Below are positions 1 to 8,374 of a stretch of 64,000 nt of DNA, piece after piece. The position numbers were made by a program, and so were the translations under genes. The DNA comes from Variovorax paradoxus. GTDB taxonomy: Bacteria; Pseudomonadota; Gammaproteobacteria; Burkholderiales; Burkholderiaceae_C. The stretch's first letter is position 1. The number at the start of each line of letters is the position of its first letter. The stretch lies in assembly GCF_018614875.1 (NCBI RefSeq), contig NZ_JAGGNW010000014.1, positions 186,001 through 250,000 on the forward strand, given 5' to 3'. The notes beneath the pieces are model-generated. The model saw nothing but the letters and a program-made list of their open reading frames with translations, ran no database searches and was not told the DNA's origin.

Positions 1-480
1 GTGCCGAGCTTCGCGCTCGCCATCGTGCTGGTGGCCATTTTCCAGCCCTCGGTCAATTCGATCGTGGTGGCCATTGCCATCGTCTCGTGGCCGCCCGTGG
101 CGCGGCTGGTGCGCAGCGAGTTCCTCACGCTGCGCCAGCGCGACTTCGTGCAGGCCGCGCTGCTCGCGGGCCAGTCGACGCCGCGCATCATCCTCACGCA
201 GATACTGCCCAACGCCATGTCGCCCATCATCGTGATGGCCTCGCTCATGACGGCCACGGCCATCCTGCTGGAGTCGAGCCTGAGCTTCCTCGGCCTGGGC
301 GACCCGAACCAGATGAGCTGGGGCTACATGGTGGGCGCGGCGCGCACCGTGCTGCGCCAGGCCTGGTGGATGGCGCTGTTCCCCGGCCTGGCCATCGTGC
401 TGACCGTGCTCGCGCTCAACCTCGTGGGCGAAGGCCTGAGCGACGGGCTCAACACGCGGCTCGACGGGAGGGGCAAATGA
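1..480 (+). CDS. ABC transporter permease, DppC/OppC type (5' end outside window)
   Basis: Inner-membrane permease subunit of a peptide/nickel-type ABC importer. The window holds about 159 C-terminal residues of a family usually near 280-300, so the start and the first membrane segments lie upstream. The cytoplasmic-loop EAA motif that docks the ATPase is visible (AALLAGQSTPRIILTQILPN), followed by hydrophobic segments and the family-typical SSLSFLGLGDPNQMSWG stretch. Its stop overlaps the start of the ATPase gene (ATGA), so the two are translationally coupled. The substrate cannot be read from the permease; neighbouring amine and amino-acid catabolic genes suggest peptides or amino-acid derivatives. 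Confidence 0.9.
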   Translation: MPSFALAIVLVAIFQPSVNSIVVAIAIVSWPPVARLVRSEFLTLRQRDFVQAALLAGQSTPRIILTQILPNAMSPIIVMASLMTATAILLESSLSFLGLGDPNQMSWGYMVGAARTVLRQAWWMALFPGLAIVLTVLALNLVGEGLSDGLNTRLDGRGK

Positions 481-2135
481 GCGCCACCGTCACGCCCATG
501 AAGCCGGTGCAACCGGTGCTCGACGTCGTCGACCTCGGCATCTGCCTGCCCAAGGGCGCGGACCGTGCGCTGGCCGTCGACAGCGCCACGCTGTCGGTGC
601 TGCCGGGCCAGACGCTGTGCGTGGTCGGCGAATCGGGCTCGGGCAAGTCGATGATCGCCAACGCCGTGATGGGCCTCTTGCCGCGCCCGCACGTGGCGCC
701 CGTGGCCGGGCAGATCCTGTTCGAGGGCCGCGACCTGCTGCAGCTCACCGAGCCGCAGATGCGCGAGCTGCGCGGACGCCGCATCGGCATGGTGTTCCAG
801 GAGCCAATGACGGCGCTGAACCCGGTGATGCGCATCGGCGAGCAGATCGGCGAAGTCTTCGACGCGCACGGCAGCGTGCCCGCGGCCGAGAAGCGGCGGC
901 GCATCCTGGCCGCGCTGGCCGACGTCGGTCTGCCGGACCCAGAGCTGCTGATCGACGCCTACCCGTTCCGCCTTTCGGGCGGCCAGCGCCAGCGCGTGAT
1001 GATCGCCTGCGCGCTGGTGCTCGAGCCCGTGCTGCTGATCGCCGACGAGCCGACCACCGCGCTCGACGTGACGACGCAGGCGCAGATCCTCGCGCTGATC
1101 CGCGAGCTGCAGCAGCGCCGGGGCACGGCGGTGCTGTTCATCACGCACGACTTCGGCGTGGTGTCGGAAATCGCCGACCACGTGGTCGTGATGCAGACCG
1201 GCCGGGTGGTCGAGGCCGGGCCGGTGCGCCAGGTGCTCGACGCGCCGCAGCACCCCTACACGCGCAAGCTGATCGCGGCCATTCCCACCGGCAATGCCGA
1301 GCGCACCACCCCCACCGGCGAGATCGTGCGTGTGCTGCAGGTGCAGGACCTGTGCAAGACCTACGCCTCGGGCAGCGGCCTCTTCAAGCGCGGCCGTTCG
1401 GTGCAGGCCGCGAAGAACGTCAGCTTCGAGCTGCGCCGCGGCGAGACGCTGGGGCTGGTGGGCGAATCGGGCTCGGGCAAGTCGAGCGTGGGCCGCTGCC
1501 TGGTGGGGCTCTCGCCATTCGACAGCGGCCGCATCCTCTTCAAGGGCCGCAGCCTCTCGCAGGGCCCGGCCTTCCGGCGCGAGGCCGCGGGCAAGATCCA
1601 GATGGTGTTCCAGGACCCGTACGCATCGCTGAACCCGCGCCACCGCGTGGGCGCGGCCATTGCGGGCGGGCCCATTGCGCAGGGTGTGGGCAAGGCCGAA
1701 GCCATGGCGCGCGCGATGGAGCTGCTGAAGCTCGTGGGCCTGGGCGCCGACGCGGCCGAGCGCTATCCGCACGAGTTCTCGGGCGGGCAGCGCCAGCGCA
1801 TCGGCATTGCCCGTGCACTCGCGATGCAGCCCGAGCTGCTGGTGGCCGACGAGCCGGTGTCGGCGCTCGACGTGTCGGTGCAGGCGCAGGTGCTCGAACT
1901 CTTCGCGCAGGTGCGCGAGCAGTTTCAGCTCGCGATGGTCTTCATCACGCATGACCTGCGCGTAGCCGGCCAGATGTGCGACCACATCGCGGTGATGCAG
2001 CGCGGCGAAGTCGTCGAATACGGCGAGACGCACAAGGTGCTCGGCGATCCGAAGCACGCCTACACGCGCAGGCTGATCGAGGCGGTGCCGCGGCTGGTGT
2101 CCGCCGCATCGCCGGCCGAGGCGCTAGTCGCGTGA
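477..2135 (+). CDS. Dipeptide-type ABC transporter ATP-binding protein, two fused nucleotide-binding domains
   Basis: Cytoplasmic ATPase of the importer encoded just upstream; 552 residues. Two complete ABC domains lie in tandem (about 12-270 and 285-545), so this one gene replaces the usual DppD plus DppF pair. Each half has Walker A (GESGSGKS), a signature ([18 protein letters not shown]) and Walker B ([24 protein letters not shown]). The oligopeptide C-terminal extension after the first domain is short ([12 protein letters not shown]). The ATG at 477 overlaps the permease stop, and the stop overlaps the next start. Fused ATPases of this kind are common in proteobacterial peptide, glutathione and opine importers. 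Confidence 0.93.
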   Translation: MSATVTPMKPVQPVLDVVDLGICLPKGADRALAVDSATLSVLPGQTLCVVGESGSGKSMIANAVMGLLPRPHVAPVAGQILFEGRDLLQLTEPQMRELRGRRIGMVFQEPMTALNPVMRIGEQIGEVFDAHGSVPAAEKRRRILAALADVGLPDPELLIDAYPFRLSGGQRQRVMIACALVLEPVLLIADEPTTALDVTTQAQILALIRELQQRRGTAVLFITHDFGVVSEIADHVVVMQTGRVVEAGPVRQVLDAPQHPYTRKLIAAIPTGNAERTTPTGEIVRVLQVQDLCKTYASGSGLFKRGRSVQAAKNVSFELRRGETLGLVGESGSGKSSVGRCLVGLSPFDSGRILFKGRSLSQGPAFRREAAGKIQMVFQDPYASLNPRHRVGAAIAGGPIAQGVGKAEAMARAMELLKLVGLGADAAERYPHEFSGGQRQRIGIARALAMQPELLVADEPVSALDVSVQAQVLELFAQVREQFQLAMVFITHDLRVAGQMCDHIAVMQRGEVVEYGETHKVLGDPKHAYTRRLIEAVPRLVSAASPAEALVA

Positions 2136-3097
2136 TGGCGCCGGACGACAAGGGCGGCACGCCCCGCGTGGCGATTTTGAGCGCGGTGCTGGACATGGAA
2201 TACCTCGCCGCGGCTTTCCGCGAGGCCCATCCGGGCATCGACTTGCGCCTGGGCGAAGAGCTCGGTGCGCTCGACGAGATCGAAGCGGCCGTGTGCTGGT
2301 TTCCGCCGCACGGCCTGCTCGCCCGGATGCCCAAGCTCCGGCTCGTGCAGTCGCTGGCCGCGGGCATCGAGCACATCACGGCCGACGCGGAGTTGCCGCG
2401 CCAGGTGCCGCTGTGCCGCATCGTCGACACCGGCATGGCCGCCGGCATGAAGGCCTATGTCTGCTGGGCCGTGGTGCAGCAGCACCGCGGCATGCGGGCG
2501 TATGTCGCGAGCTCCGCGGCCGGCCAGTGGGAAGAGCAGCCGATCGTGTCGCCGCGCCACCACCGCGTGGGCATTGCCGGCCTGGGCACGCTGGGCATGG
2601 CCTGCGCCGAGGCGCTCGCCGCCATCGGCTACCCGGTGCGCGGCTGGAGCCGCAGTGCCAAGGCGGCCTTGCCGGCCGGCGTCACCGGGTTCCACGGCGC
2701 GGCGCAGCTCGACGAGTTCTTGTCGGGCTGCGACACGCTGGTGTGCCTGCTGCCGCTGACCGCCGAGACGCACGGCTTTCTCGATGCCGCGCTGTTCGCC
2801 AAACTGCCGCGCGGCGCGCACCTGATCAACGTCGGCCGCGGCGATCATCTGGTCGAGGCCGACCTGCAGCCGGCGCTCGACGCGGGCCAGCTCTCGGCGG
2901 CCACGCTCGACGCGTTCTCGCAGGAGCCGCTGCCCCGGGACCATCCGTTCTGGGGCGACCCGCGCATCCTCGTCACGCCGCACATCGCCACGCGCACCGA
3001 CAGCCTCGTGATCGCGCGCCAGACGCTGGCCAACCTTGCCTCGCTGCGGCAGGGCCGGCGCCCCGCGAACCAGGTCGACCTGGCGCGCGGCTACTGA
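2135..3097 (+). CDS. D-isomer-specific 2-hydroxyacid dehydrogenase (glyoxylate/hydroxypyruvate reductase A type)
   Basis: Predicted cytoplasmic NAD(P)H-dependent reductase of 2-oxoacids; 320 residues. The Rossmann motif GIAGLGTLGMACAEAL sits near residue 150, followed by the family signature LINVGRGDHLVEADL and the catalytic-histidine region LVTPHIATRTDS. The length and the lack of an extended substrate-domain insert fit the GhrA branch. The ATG at 2135 shares one base with the preceding TGA, so the gene is in the transporter operon. It may reduce the 2-oxoacid released by the neighbouring aminotransferase, which is inference; the physiological substrate is unknown. Confidence 0.88.
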   Translation: MAPDDKGGTPRVAILSAVLDMEYLAAAFREAHPGIDLRLGEELGALDEIEAAVCWFPPHGLLARMPKLRLVQSLAAGIEHITADAELPRQVPLCRIVDTGMAAGMKAYVCWAVVQQHRGMRAYVASSAAGQWEEQPIVSPRHHRVGIAGLGTLGMACAEALAAIGYPVRGWSRSAKAALPAGVTGFHGAAQLDEFLSGCDTLVCLLPLTAETHGFLDAALFAKLPRGAHLINVGRGDHLVEADLQPALDAGQLSAATLDAFSQEPLPRDHPFWGDPRILVTPHIATRTDSLVIARQTLANLASLRQGRRPANQVDLARGY

Positions 3098-3123
3098 ACT
3101 TCCCACAAACAGGAACCGCCTTC

Positions 3124-4494
3124 ATGAACGCAAGCACGCATGCGGAGAACGCCGCCAACGACATCGCCGCGCATCTCCACCCCTTCACCAACCTCGCAAC
3201 CCATCCGCAGGTCGGTCCGCTGGTGATCCAGCGCGGCGACGGCATCTTCGTGGAAGACGACCAGGGCCGCCGCTATCTCGAAGCCATGTCGGGCCTGTGG
3301 TGCGCCTCGCTGGGCTTCAGCAACGCGCGCCTTGCCAAGGCCGGCAGCGATGCGCTGCACGGCCTGCCGTACTACCACACGTTCAACGGCCGCTCGAATC
3401 CGGCCGCCATCGCGCTGGCCGAAAAGCTGCTCGCGCTGGCGCCGGTGCCGATGTCCAAAGTGTTCTTCGCCAACTCGGGTTCGGAGGCCAACGACTCCGC
3501 CGTCAAGCTGGTCTGGTACTACCACAACGCCATCGGCAAGCCCGGCAAGAAGAAGATCATCGCGCGCCGCAATGCGTACCACGGCGTGACCGTCGCGGCC
3601 GCGAGCCTGAGTGGGCTGGCGCCGAACCACCGCGACTTCGACCTGCCAATCGATCGCATCCTGCATGTCGACTGCCCGCATCATTTCCGCTACGCCGAAG
3701 CCGGCGAAAGCGAGGAAGACTTTGCGACGCGGCTGGCCGCTGCGCTCGAGAAGCGCATCCTCGACGAAGGCCCGGAGACGGTCGGCGCCTTCATCGCCGA
3801 ACCCGTGATGGGCGCGGGTGGCGTGCTGGTGCCGCCGGCCACCTATTTCGACAAGGTCCAGAAGGTCCTCGCGAAATACGAGGTGCTGCTGATCGCCGAC
3901 GAGGTGATCTGCGGCTTCGGCCGCACCGGCCAGATGTTCGGCTCGGCCACCTTCGGCCTCAAACCCGACATCCTGACCGCGGCCAAGGCGCTGTCCTCGG
4001 GCTACGTGCCGATATCGGCCGTGATGGTGAACGAGAAGGTGCATGCGGCCGTGGCCGCCAACAGCGGAAAGATCGGCACCTTCGGCCACGGCTTCACCTA
4101 CTCGGGCCATCCGGTCGCCTGCGCCATCGCGCTCGAAACGCTCAAGGTCTACGAGGACGAGAACATCCTCGCGCACGTCCAATCGCTGGCGCCGCAATTC
4201 CTGCAAGGCTTGCAGAGCCACGCCGCGCGCAAGTACGTCGGCGAGGTGCGCGGCGTGGGACTCATCGGCGCCATCGAGCTGTATGCCGACCCCGCGAAGC
4301 GCACGCCCTTCGATCCCGCGCAGAAGGCCGGCGCCCGGCTGGCCGAGCTCGCGCTGGCGCAAGGGCTCATCGTGCGCGCGATGGGCGACTCCATCGCCTT
4401 CTGCCCGCCGCTCATCATCACGGCCGAGCAGATCGACGACATGTTCGTGCGCTTCGGCCGCGCCATGGCGGTGTTCGAAGAGACCTTCGCATGA
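3124..4494 (+). CDS. Class III omega-aminotransferase (putrescine/beta-amino acid:pyruvate type)
   Basis: PLP-dependent transaminase moving an amino group from an omega-amine or beta-amino acid to pyruvate; 456 residues, the normal length. Visible signatures are FFANSGSEANDSAVKL (cofactor phosphate binding), LLIADEVICGFGRTG (Asp contacting the pyridine nitrogen) and AAKALSSGYVPIS, in which Lys288 is the expected Schiff-base lysine. The gene follows the dehydrogenase by 26 bp and is probably co-transcribed. With the acetylpolyamine-type deacetylase downstream it suggests amine degradation. The exact amine donor cannot be decided from sequence. Confidence 0.92.
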   Translation: MNASTHAENAANDIAAHLHPFTNLATHPQVGPLVIQRGDGIFVEDDQGRRYLEAMSGLWCASLGFSNARLAKAGSDALHGLPYYHTFNGRSNPAAIALAEKLLALAPVPMSKVFFANSGSEANDSAVKLVWYYHNAIGKPGKKKIIARRNAYHGVTVAAASLSGLAPNHRDFDLPIDRILHVDCPHHFRYAEAGESEEDFATRLAAALEKRILDEGPETVGAFIAEPVMGAGGVLVPPATYFDKVQKVLAKYEVLLIADEVICGFGRTGQMFGSATFGLKPDILTAAKALSSGYVPISAVMVNEKVHAAVAANSGKIGTFGHGFTYSGHPVACAIALETLKVYEDENILAHVQSLAPQFLQGLQSHAARKYVGEVRGVGLIGAIELYADPAKRTPFDPAQKAGARLAELALAQGLIVRAMGDSIAFCPPLIITAEQIDDMFVRFGRAMAVFEETFA

Positions 4495-4540
4495 AGCTTT
4501 CTTCGCTCGACCATTTCCCGCGGGGCTTCCACGCCGCGCG

Positions 4541-5467
4541 ATGAGCACCGCGGCCTCCGCTCTCGCGCTGCGCCCGGCGGGCGGGAGGAGCGCCGGCGTG
4601 GCACTGTTCTTCTGCGCGCTGGTGGCCTTTGCCTCCTACGACGCGTTCTGCAAGCACATGCTGCAGTTCTACCCGGCGCCCTTCGTCAACGTGATGCGCT
4701 ACGTCGCGGTGAGCGGCATTGCCTTCGCGATGCTGCTGCGCCATGGCGACCTGCGCATGTGGCGCACGCCGCACAAGCCTTTGCTGCTGCTGCGCGGCCT
4801 GATGCTCGCGACGGTGGCGACCTGCTTCATGACGGCGCTCATCTGGATGCCGCTGGCCGAGGCCACGGCCATCTACTTCACCGCGCCGCTGCTGATGGTG
4901 GCGCTGTCGCCATGGCTGCTCGGCGAGCAGGTGCGGCGCAGCCGCTGGGTGGCGGTGACGGTCGGCTTCGGCGGCATGCTCTTGATCGTGCGGCCGGGCG
5001 CCGACCTGCCGCTGCTCGGCACGCTGCTGATGGCCGTGGCCGCCGTCTGCTACGCGGTCTTCCAGCTGCTCACGCGGCGGCTCGCGGGCCTGGTCGCGGG
5101 GCCGGTGCAGTACGCCTGGACCGCGCTGGTCTGCTTCGTCGTCACGCTGCTTCCGGCGCCCTTCTTCCTGCCCGCCCATCAGCCGCCGTGGGGCGACGTG
5201 GCGCTGCTGCTCGCGGGCGGCGCATGCAGCGCCGCGGCGCAATGGCTGCTGCTGGCTGCCTTCGAGCGCGTGGAAGCCTCCACGCTGGCACCGCTCAATT
5301 ACTTCCAGCTGCTGCTGGCCGTGGCCTTCAGCACCTTCTGGTTCCGCCGGCCGCCCGACGCGATCGCGATGGCCGGCATCGCGCTGATCATGGCGGCAGG
5401 CATCTACCTGGCGCGCGCGGGGCGGGGCCCGAAGACCGCACTGGCAGCGCCCGATGCCATCCGGTGA
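4541..5467 (+). CDS. EamA/DMT-family membrane transporter
   Basis: Drug/metabolite-transporter superfamily protein of 308 residues with about ten membrane helices in two EamA repeats. The first repeat has the family-typical start VALFFCALVAFASYDAFCKH and EATAIYFTAPLLMVALSPW; the second ends in a helix-rich C-terminus. Relatives export amino acids, amines or other metabolites. Within this cluster it could export or take up a pathway intermediate. The start at 4541 is chosen because the sequence before it has no hydrophobic or conserved character. No substrate can be assigned. Confidence 0.85.
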   Translation: MSTAASALALRPAGGRSAGVALFFCALVAFASYDAFCKHMLQFYPAPFVNVMRYVAVSGIAFAMLLRHGDLRMWRTPHKPLLLLRGLMLATVATCFMTALIWMPLAEATAIYFTAPLLMVALSPWLLGEQVRRSRWVAVTVGFGGMLLIVRPGADLPLLGTLLMAVAAVCYAVFQLLTRRLAGLVAGPVQYAWTALVCFVVTLLPAPFFLPAHQPPWGDVALLLAGGACSAAAQWLLLAAFERVEASTLAPLNYFQLLLAVAFSTFWFRRPPDAIAMAGIALIMAAGIYLARAGRGPKTALAAPDAIR

Positions 5468-5510
5468 AGAATCGCCCCTGGCGCATCGCAATGACGAGAC
5501 AACAAGCAAC

Positions 5511-6239
5511 ATGGCAACTTCCACAACAACTCTTCCTCCTTCCGACACGGCCCTCTTCGAATCGGTCGAGTCGACCGACCTCGTCGGGCTGGTCGAGGCC
5601 CAGCTGACGCGCGCCATCGTCGAAGGGCGGCTGGCCCCCGGCAGCCGCATCGTCGAGGCCGACATCGCGCGCCGCATGGGCGTGAGCCGCGCGCCGGTGC
5701 GCGAGGCGGCGCGGCGGCTCGAACGCCAGGGCGTGCTGGTCGCCAAGCCGCGCCACGGCTTCGCGGTGCGGACCATCAGCGTGCAGGAGATCGACGATCT
5801 GTTCGAGGTGCGCCTGAGCCTCGAACTCACCTCCATCGAGCTGGCCTGCCGCAAGGCCGACGACGCCGGCATCGCGCGCGTGCAGGCGCTGGTCGAGGCC
5901 ATGGTGCGCGAGGCCAGCACGCAGCCGCAGCACCACCGCATTGCCACCGACCTGGCGCTGCACACGCTGATCTGCGAACTGTCGGGCAATGCGCACCTGC
6001 ACCGCATCTTCATGAACACACAGACCGAGATGCAGATGATCATCGCGCTGATCGATGCGGTCTACCACGACCCCACCGCGATGGCCGAGACCCATCGCCC
6101 CATTGTCGATGCGCTGGTGCGCCGCGATCCAGAGGCCGCCAAGGCCGCGATGCGCGTGCACCTGGAAGACGCCTGGCAGCACGTGCGCGCGCTGTTCGTG
6201 AAGCAGCACGGCGCCGCGCCCCTTCCCGTCAACGCCTGA
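5511..6239 (+). CDS. GntR-family transcriptional regulator with FCD effector domain
   Basis: Cytoplasmic DNA-binding regulator, 242 residues. An N-terminal winged helix-turn-helix (about 25-90) shows the FadR-branch pattern IVEADIARRMGVSRAPVREA and a wing near KPRHGFAVR. The helical FCD ligand domain follows (about 95-225) with metal-ligand-type histidines in TDLALHTLICELSG and ETHRPIVDAL. The ATG at 5511 begins 43 bp after the transporter and matches the family start. It lies in the middle of the amine/peptide cluster and probably responds to its substrate. FCD regulators of catabolic operons are usually repressors relieved by an organic or amino acid. Confidence 0.9.
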   Translation: MATSTTTLPPSDTALFESVESTDLVGLVEAQLTRAIVEGRLAPGSRIVEADIARRMGVSRAPVREAARRLERQGVLVAKPRHGFAVRTISVQEIDDLFEVRLSLELTSIELACRKADDAGIARVQALVEAMVREASTQPQHHRIATDLALHTLICELSGNAHLHRIFMNTQTEMQMIIALIDAVYHDPTAMAETHRPIVDALVRRDPEAAKAAMRVHLEDAWQHVRALFVKQHGAAPLPVNA

Positions 6240-6257
6240 GACCGGAGAGACACACCG

Positions 6258-7286
6258 ATGAAAGTCATCTACAGCGACACGCACAAGGACCACGACCCGC
6301 AGCTCTTCATGGTGCGCGGCAAGCTCAAGCGCAGCAACGAGCAGCCCGAGCGCGCGTTCCGCCTGCTGCAGGCGGTGCGGCAGGCAGGCCACGAGATCAT
6401 TGCCACGCGCGACTTCGGCGCCGGCCCGCGCGCCGCCATCCATACGCCCGAGTACCTGCGCTTCCTGGAAACCGCCTACGCGCGCTGGCAGCTGCTGGAC
6501 GATCCATCGGAAGAGGTGATGCCCAACATTCATCCCTTCCCGGGCCAGCCCTGCACCTATCCCGACAGTGTGGTGGGCCAGGCCGGCTTCCACATGGGCG
6601 ACAACGCCTGTTCCATCGGCGCGCGCACCTGGGAAGCCGCCGTCGCCTCGGCCCACATGGCAACGCATGCGGCGCAGCTCGTGCTCCACGGCGAGCGCGC
6701 CGCCTATGCGCTGTGCCGTCCGCCCGGCCACCACGCCTACGCCGACCGCGCCAACGGCTTCTGCTACCTGAACAACGTGGCCATTGCCGCGCAGCATCTG
6801 CGCGGCGTGCACGACCGGGTGGCCATCCTCGACATCGACGTGCACCACGGCAACGGCACGCAGGGCATCTTCTACCGCCGCGCCGACGTGCTGACCATCT
6901 CGCTGCACGGCGATCCGCGCAACTTCACGCCCTTCTTCATCGGCCATGCGCACGAGCGCGGCGAAGGCGAGGGCCTGGGCTACAACATCAACAAGCCGCT
7001 GGCGCTGGGCACCGACATCGACGGCTACCTGCCCGCGCTGCGCGACGCCTGCGACAGCATCCGCGCCTATGCGCCCGGCGCGCTCGTGGTGGCGCTGGGC
7101 CTCGACGCGCACGAGCGCGATCCCTACAAGGGCATGAAGATCCAGACCGCCGGCTTCGCCGTGCTGCTGGCAGAGATCGCCCGCCTGGGCCTGCCCACGG
7201 TGCTGGTGCAGGAGGGCGGCTACCTTTCCGACGACCTCGGCCCGAACATCGCAAGCGCGCTGCGCGGTTTTGAAGGTGCAGCGTGA
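6258..7286 (+). CDS. Histone-deacetylase-fold amidohydrolase, acetylpolyamine amidohydrolase type
   Basis: Zinc-dependent hydrolase of N-acetyl groups from acetylated polyamines or related amines; 342 residues, almost exactly the length of the characterised bacterial acetylpolyamine amidohydrolase. The family motifs are complete: LCRPPGHHAYADRANGFCYL with the His158-His159 charge-relay pair, ILDIDVHHGNGTQ with zinc ligands Asp194 and His196, and LGLDAHERDP with the third ligand Asp283. A purine-rich site (GGAGAGA) lies before the ATG. Despite the fold name nothing indicates a histone substrate. Neighbours (omega-aminotransferase, kinase, phospholyase-like enzyme) suggest it unmasks an acetylated amine for catabolism. 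Confidence 0.9.
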   Translation: MKVIYSDTHKDHDPQLFMVRGKLKRSNEQPERAFRLLQAVRQAGHEIIATRDFGAGPRAAIHTPEYLRFLETAYARWQLLDDPSEEVMPNIHPFPGQPCTYPDSVVGQAGFHMGDNACSIGARTWEAAVASAHMATHAAQLVLHGERAAYALCRPPGHHAYADRANGFCYLNNVAIAAQHLRGVHDRVAILDIDVHHGNGTQGIFYRRADVLTISLHGDPRNFTPFFIGHAHERGEGEGLGYNINKPLALGTDIDGYLPALRDACDSIRAYAPGALVVALGLDAHERDPYKGMKIQTAGFAVLLAEIARLGLPTVLVQEGGYLSDDLGPNIASALRGFEGAA

Positions 7287-7306
7287 GCGCAGCGCCAAGG
7301 GTGCAC
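7287..7306 (+). repeat. 20-bp element placed before a start codon, copy 1
   Basis: The sequence GCGCAGCGCCAAGGGTGCAC ends two bases before the ATG at 7309. An identical 20-mer ends two bases before the ATG at 44359, ahead of the unrelated cyclase gene. Inside it AAGGGTG can act as a ribosome-binding site, so the element may be a mobile or copied translation-start cassette. Confidence 0.6.
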
Positions 7307-7308
7307 AC

Positions 7309-8364
7309 ATGACGACGACGGACTTCAGCGACGCGCAAGTGCTCAGCGAAGGTTCGCCCGCGCTCGACGATGCCTGGGTGCGCCAGCTCGCGCGCGAGCG
7401 CTACGGCATCGAGGGCGAGATGAAGCCGCTGACCGGCGAGCGCGACCGCAACTACCGGCTCGAGCGCGCGGCCGACGGCGCCCGCTTCATGCTGAAGATC
7501 TCGCATCCTGCCGAAACCGCGCTGGTCGCCGACTTCCAGACCCAGGCCCTGCTGCACCTCGCGGCCACCGACCCCGGCCTGCCGGTGCAGCGCATCGTGC
7601 CCACGCGCGAAGGCGCCGCCTCTTTCGTGTGCGACCCGGGCGACGGCCTGCCGCGCGTGGTGCGCCTCTTCACCTATTTGCCCGGCCTGCCGCTGCCCGA
7701 GGCGCCGCGCACGCCGCTGCAGCAGCAGAACCTCGCGCGCATGCTGGCCCGGCTCGACGTCGCGCTGGTCGGCTTCGACCATCCGGCCGGCGACCTGCCG
7801 CTGCCGTGGGACCTTCAGCGCGCCGACAGCGTGCGCGGCCTGCTCGCGCACGTCGCCGAGCCGGACCGCCGCGCGCTGGCCGCCGCGGCGCTCGACCGCT
7901 TCGAGCGCGACGCCAAGCCAGTGCTGCGCACGTTGAGCGCGCAGCCGATCCACAACGACTTCAACATCTACAACGTGCTGGTCGACCCGGCCGACACCGA
8001 CCGCATCGCCGCGATCCTCGACTTCGGCGACATGGTGCGCGCGCCGTGCATCAACGACCTGGCCGTGGCCGCCGCATACCAGGCCGGCACCGGCGACGAT
8101 CCGCTCGCGGTCATCGTGCCGCTGGTCGCTGCGTACCACGCGGTGCGGCCGCTGTCGCAGGCCGAGGTCGGCGTGCTGTTCGATCTGATCGTCGCGCGGC
8201 TCGTGATGGTGGTGGCCATCAGCGGCTGGCGCGCCGCGCGCTATCCCGAGAATGCGCCCTACCTGCTGCGCAACAACCCGCTGTCGTGGGCGCGTCTGCA
8301 GGCCTGCGAGCGCGTCGGTGCCGCCGCCGCGACGGCCGCCTTTCGCCGTGCAGTGAACCTCTGA
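7309..8364 (+). CDS. Aminoglycoside-phosphotransferase-fold kinase, hydroxylysine kinase-like
   Basis: Small-molecule kinase of 351 residues with the APH fold. The catalytic loop IHNDFNIYNVLV (HxDxxxxN, with the unusual HND form) and the metal-binding AILDFGDM are present, preceded by a lobe with GERDRNYRL and FMLKISHP (ATP-site lysine). The combination resembles the hydroxylysine/ethanolamine kinase branch. The next gene encodes an aminotransferase-fold enzyme resembling phospholyases, and in animals a kinase of this family feeds just such an enzyme. The ATG at 7309 is preferred over the TTG at 7270 because the latter overlaps the upstream gene. A 20-bp element at 7287-7306 lies just before the start. 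Confidence 0.82.
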   Translation: MTTTDFSDAQVLSEGSPALDDAWVRQLARERYGIEGEMKPLTGERDRNYRLERAADGARFMLKISHPAETALVADFQTQALLHLAATDPGLPVQRIVPTREGAASFVCDPGDGLPRVVRLFTYLPGLPLPEAPRTPLQQQNLARMLARLDVALVGFDHPAGDLPLPWDLQRADSVRGLLAHVAEPDRRALAAAALDRFERDAKPVLRTLSAQPIHNDFNIYNVLVDPADTDRIAAILDFGDMVRAPCINDLAVAAAYQAGTGDDPLAVIVPLVAAYHAVRPLSQAEVGVLFDLIVARLVMVVAISGWRAARYPENAPYLLRNNPLSWARLQACERVGAAAATAAFRRAVNL

Positions 8365-8374
8365 GAGACCGCCC

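Noticed and set aside
6258..7286. Reading the deacetylase-fold gene as a histone deacetylase belonging with the SET/SWIB module
   Set aside because: Length and motifs match bacterial acetylpolyamine amidohydrolase. It is 24 kb away and inside a catabolic cluster.
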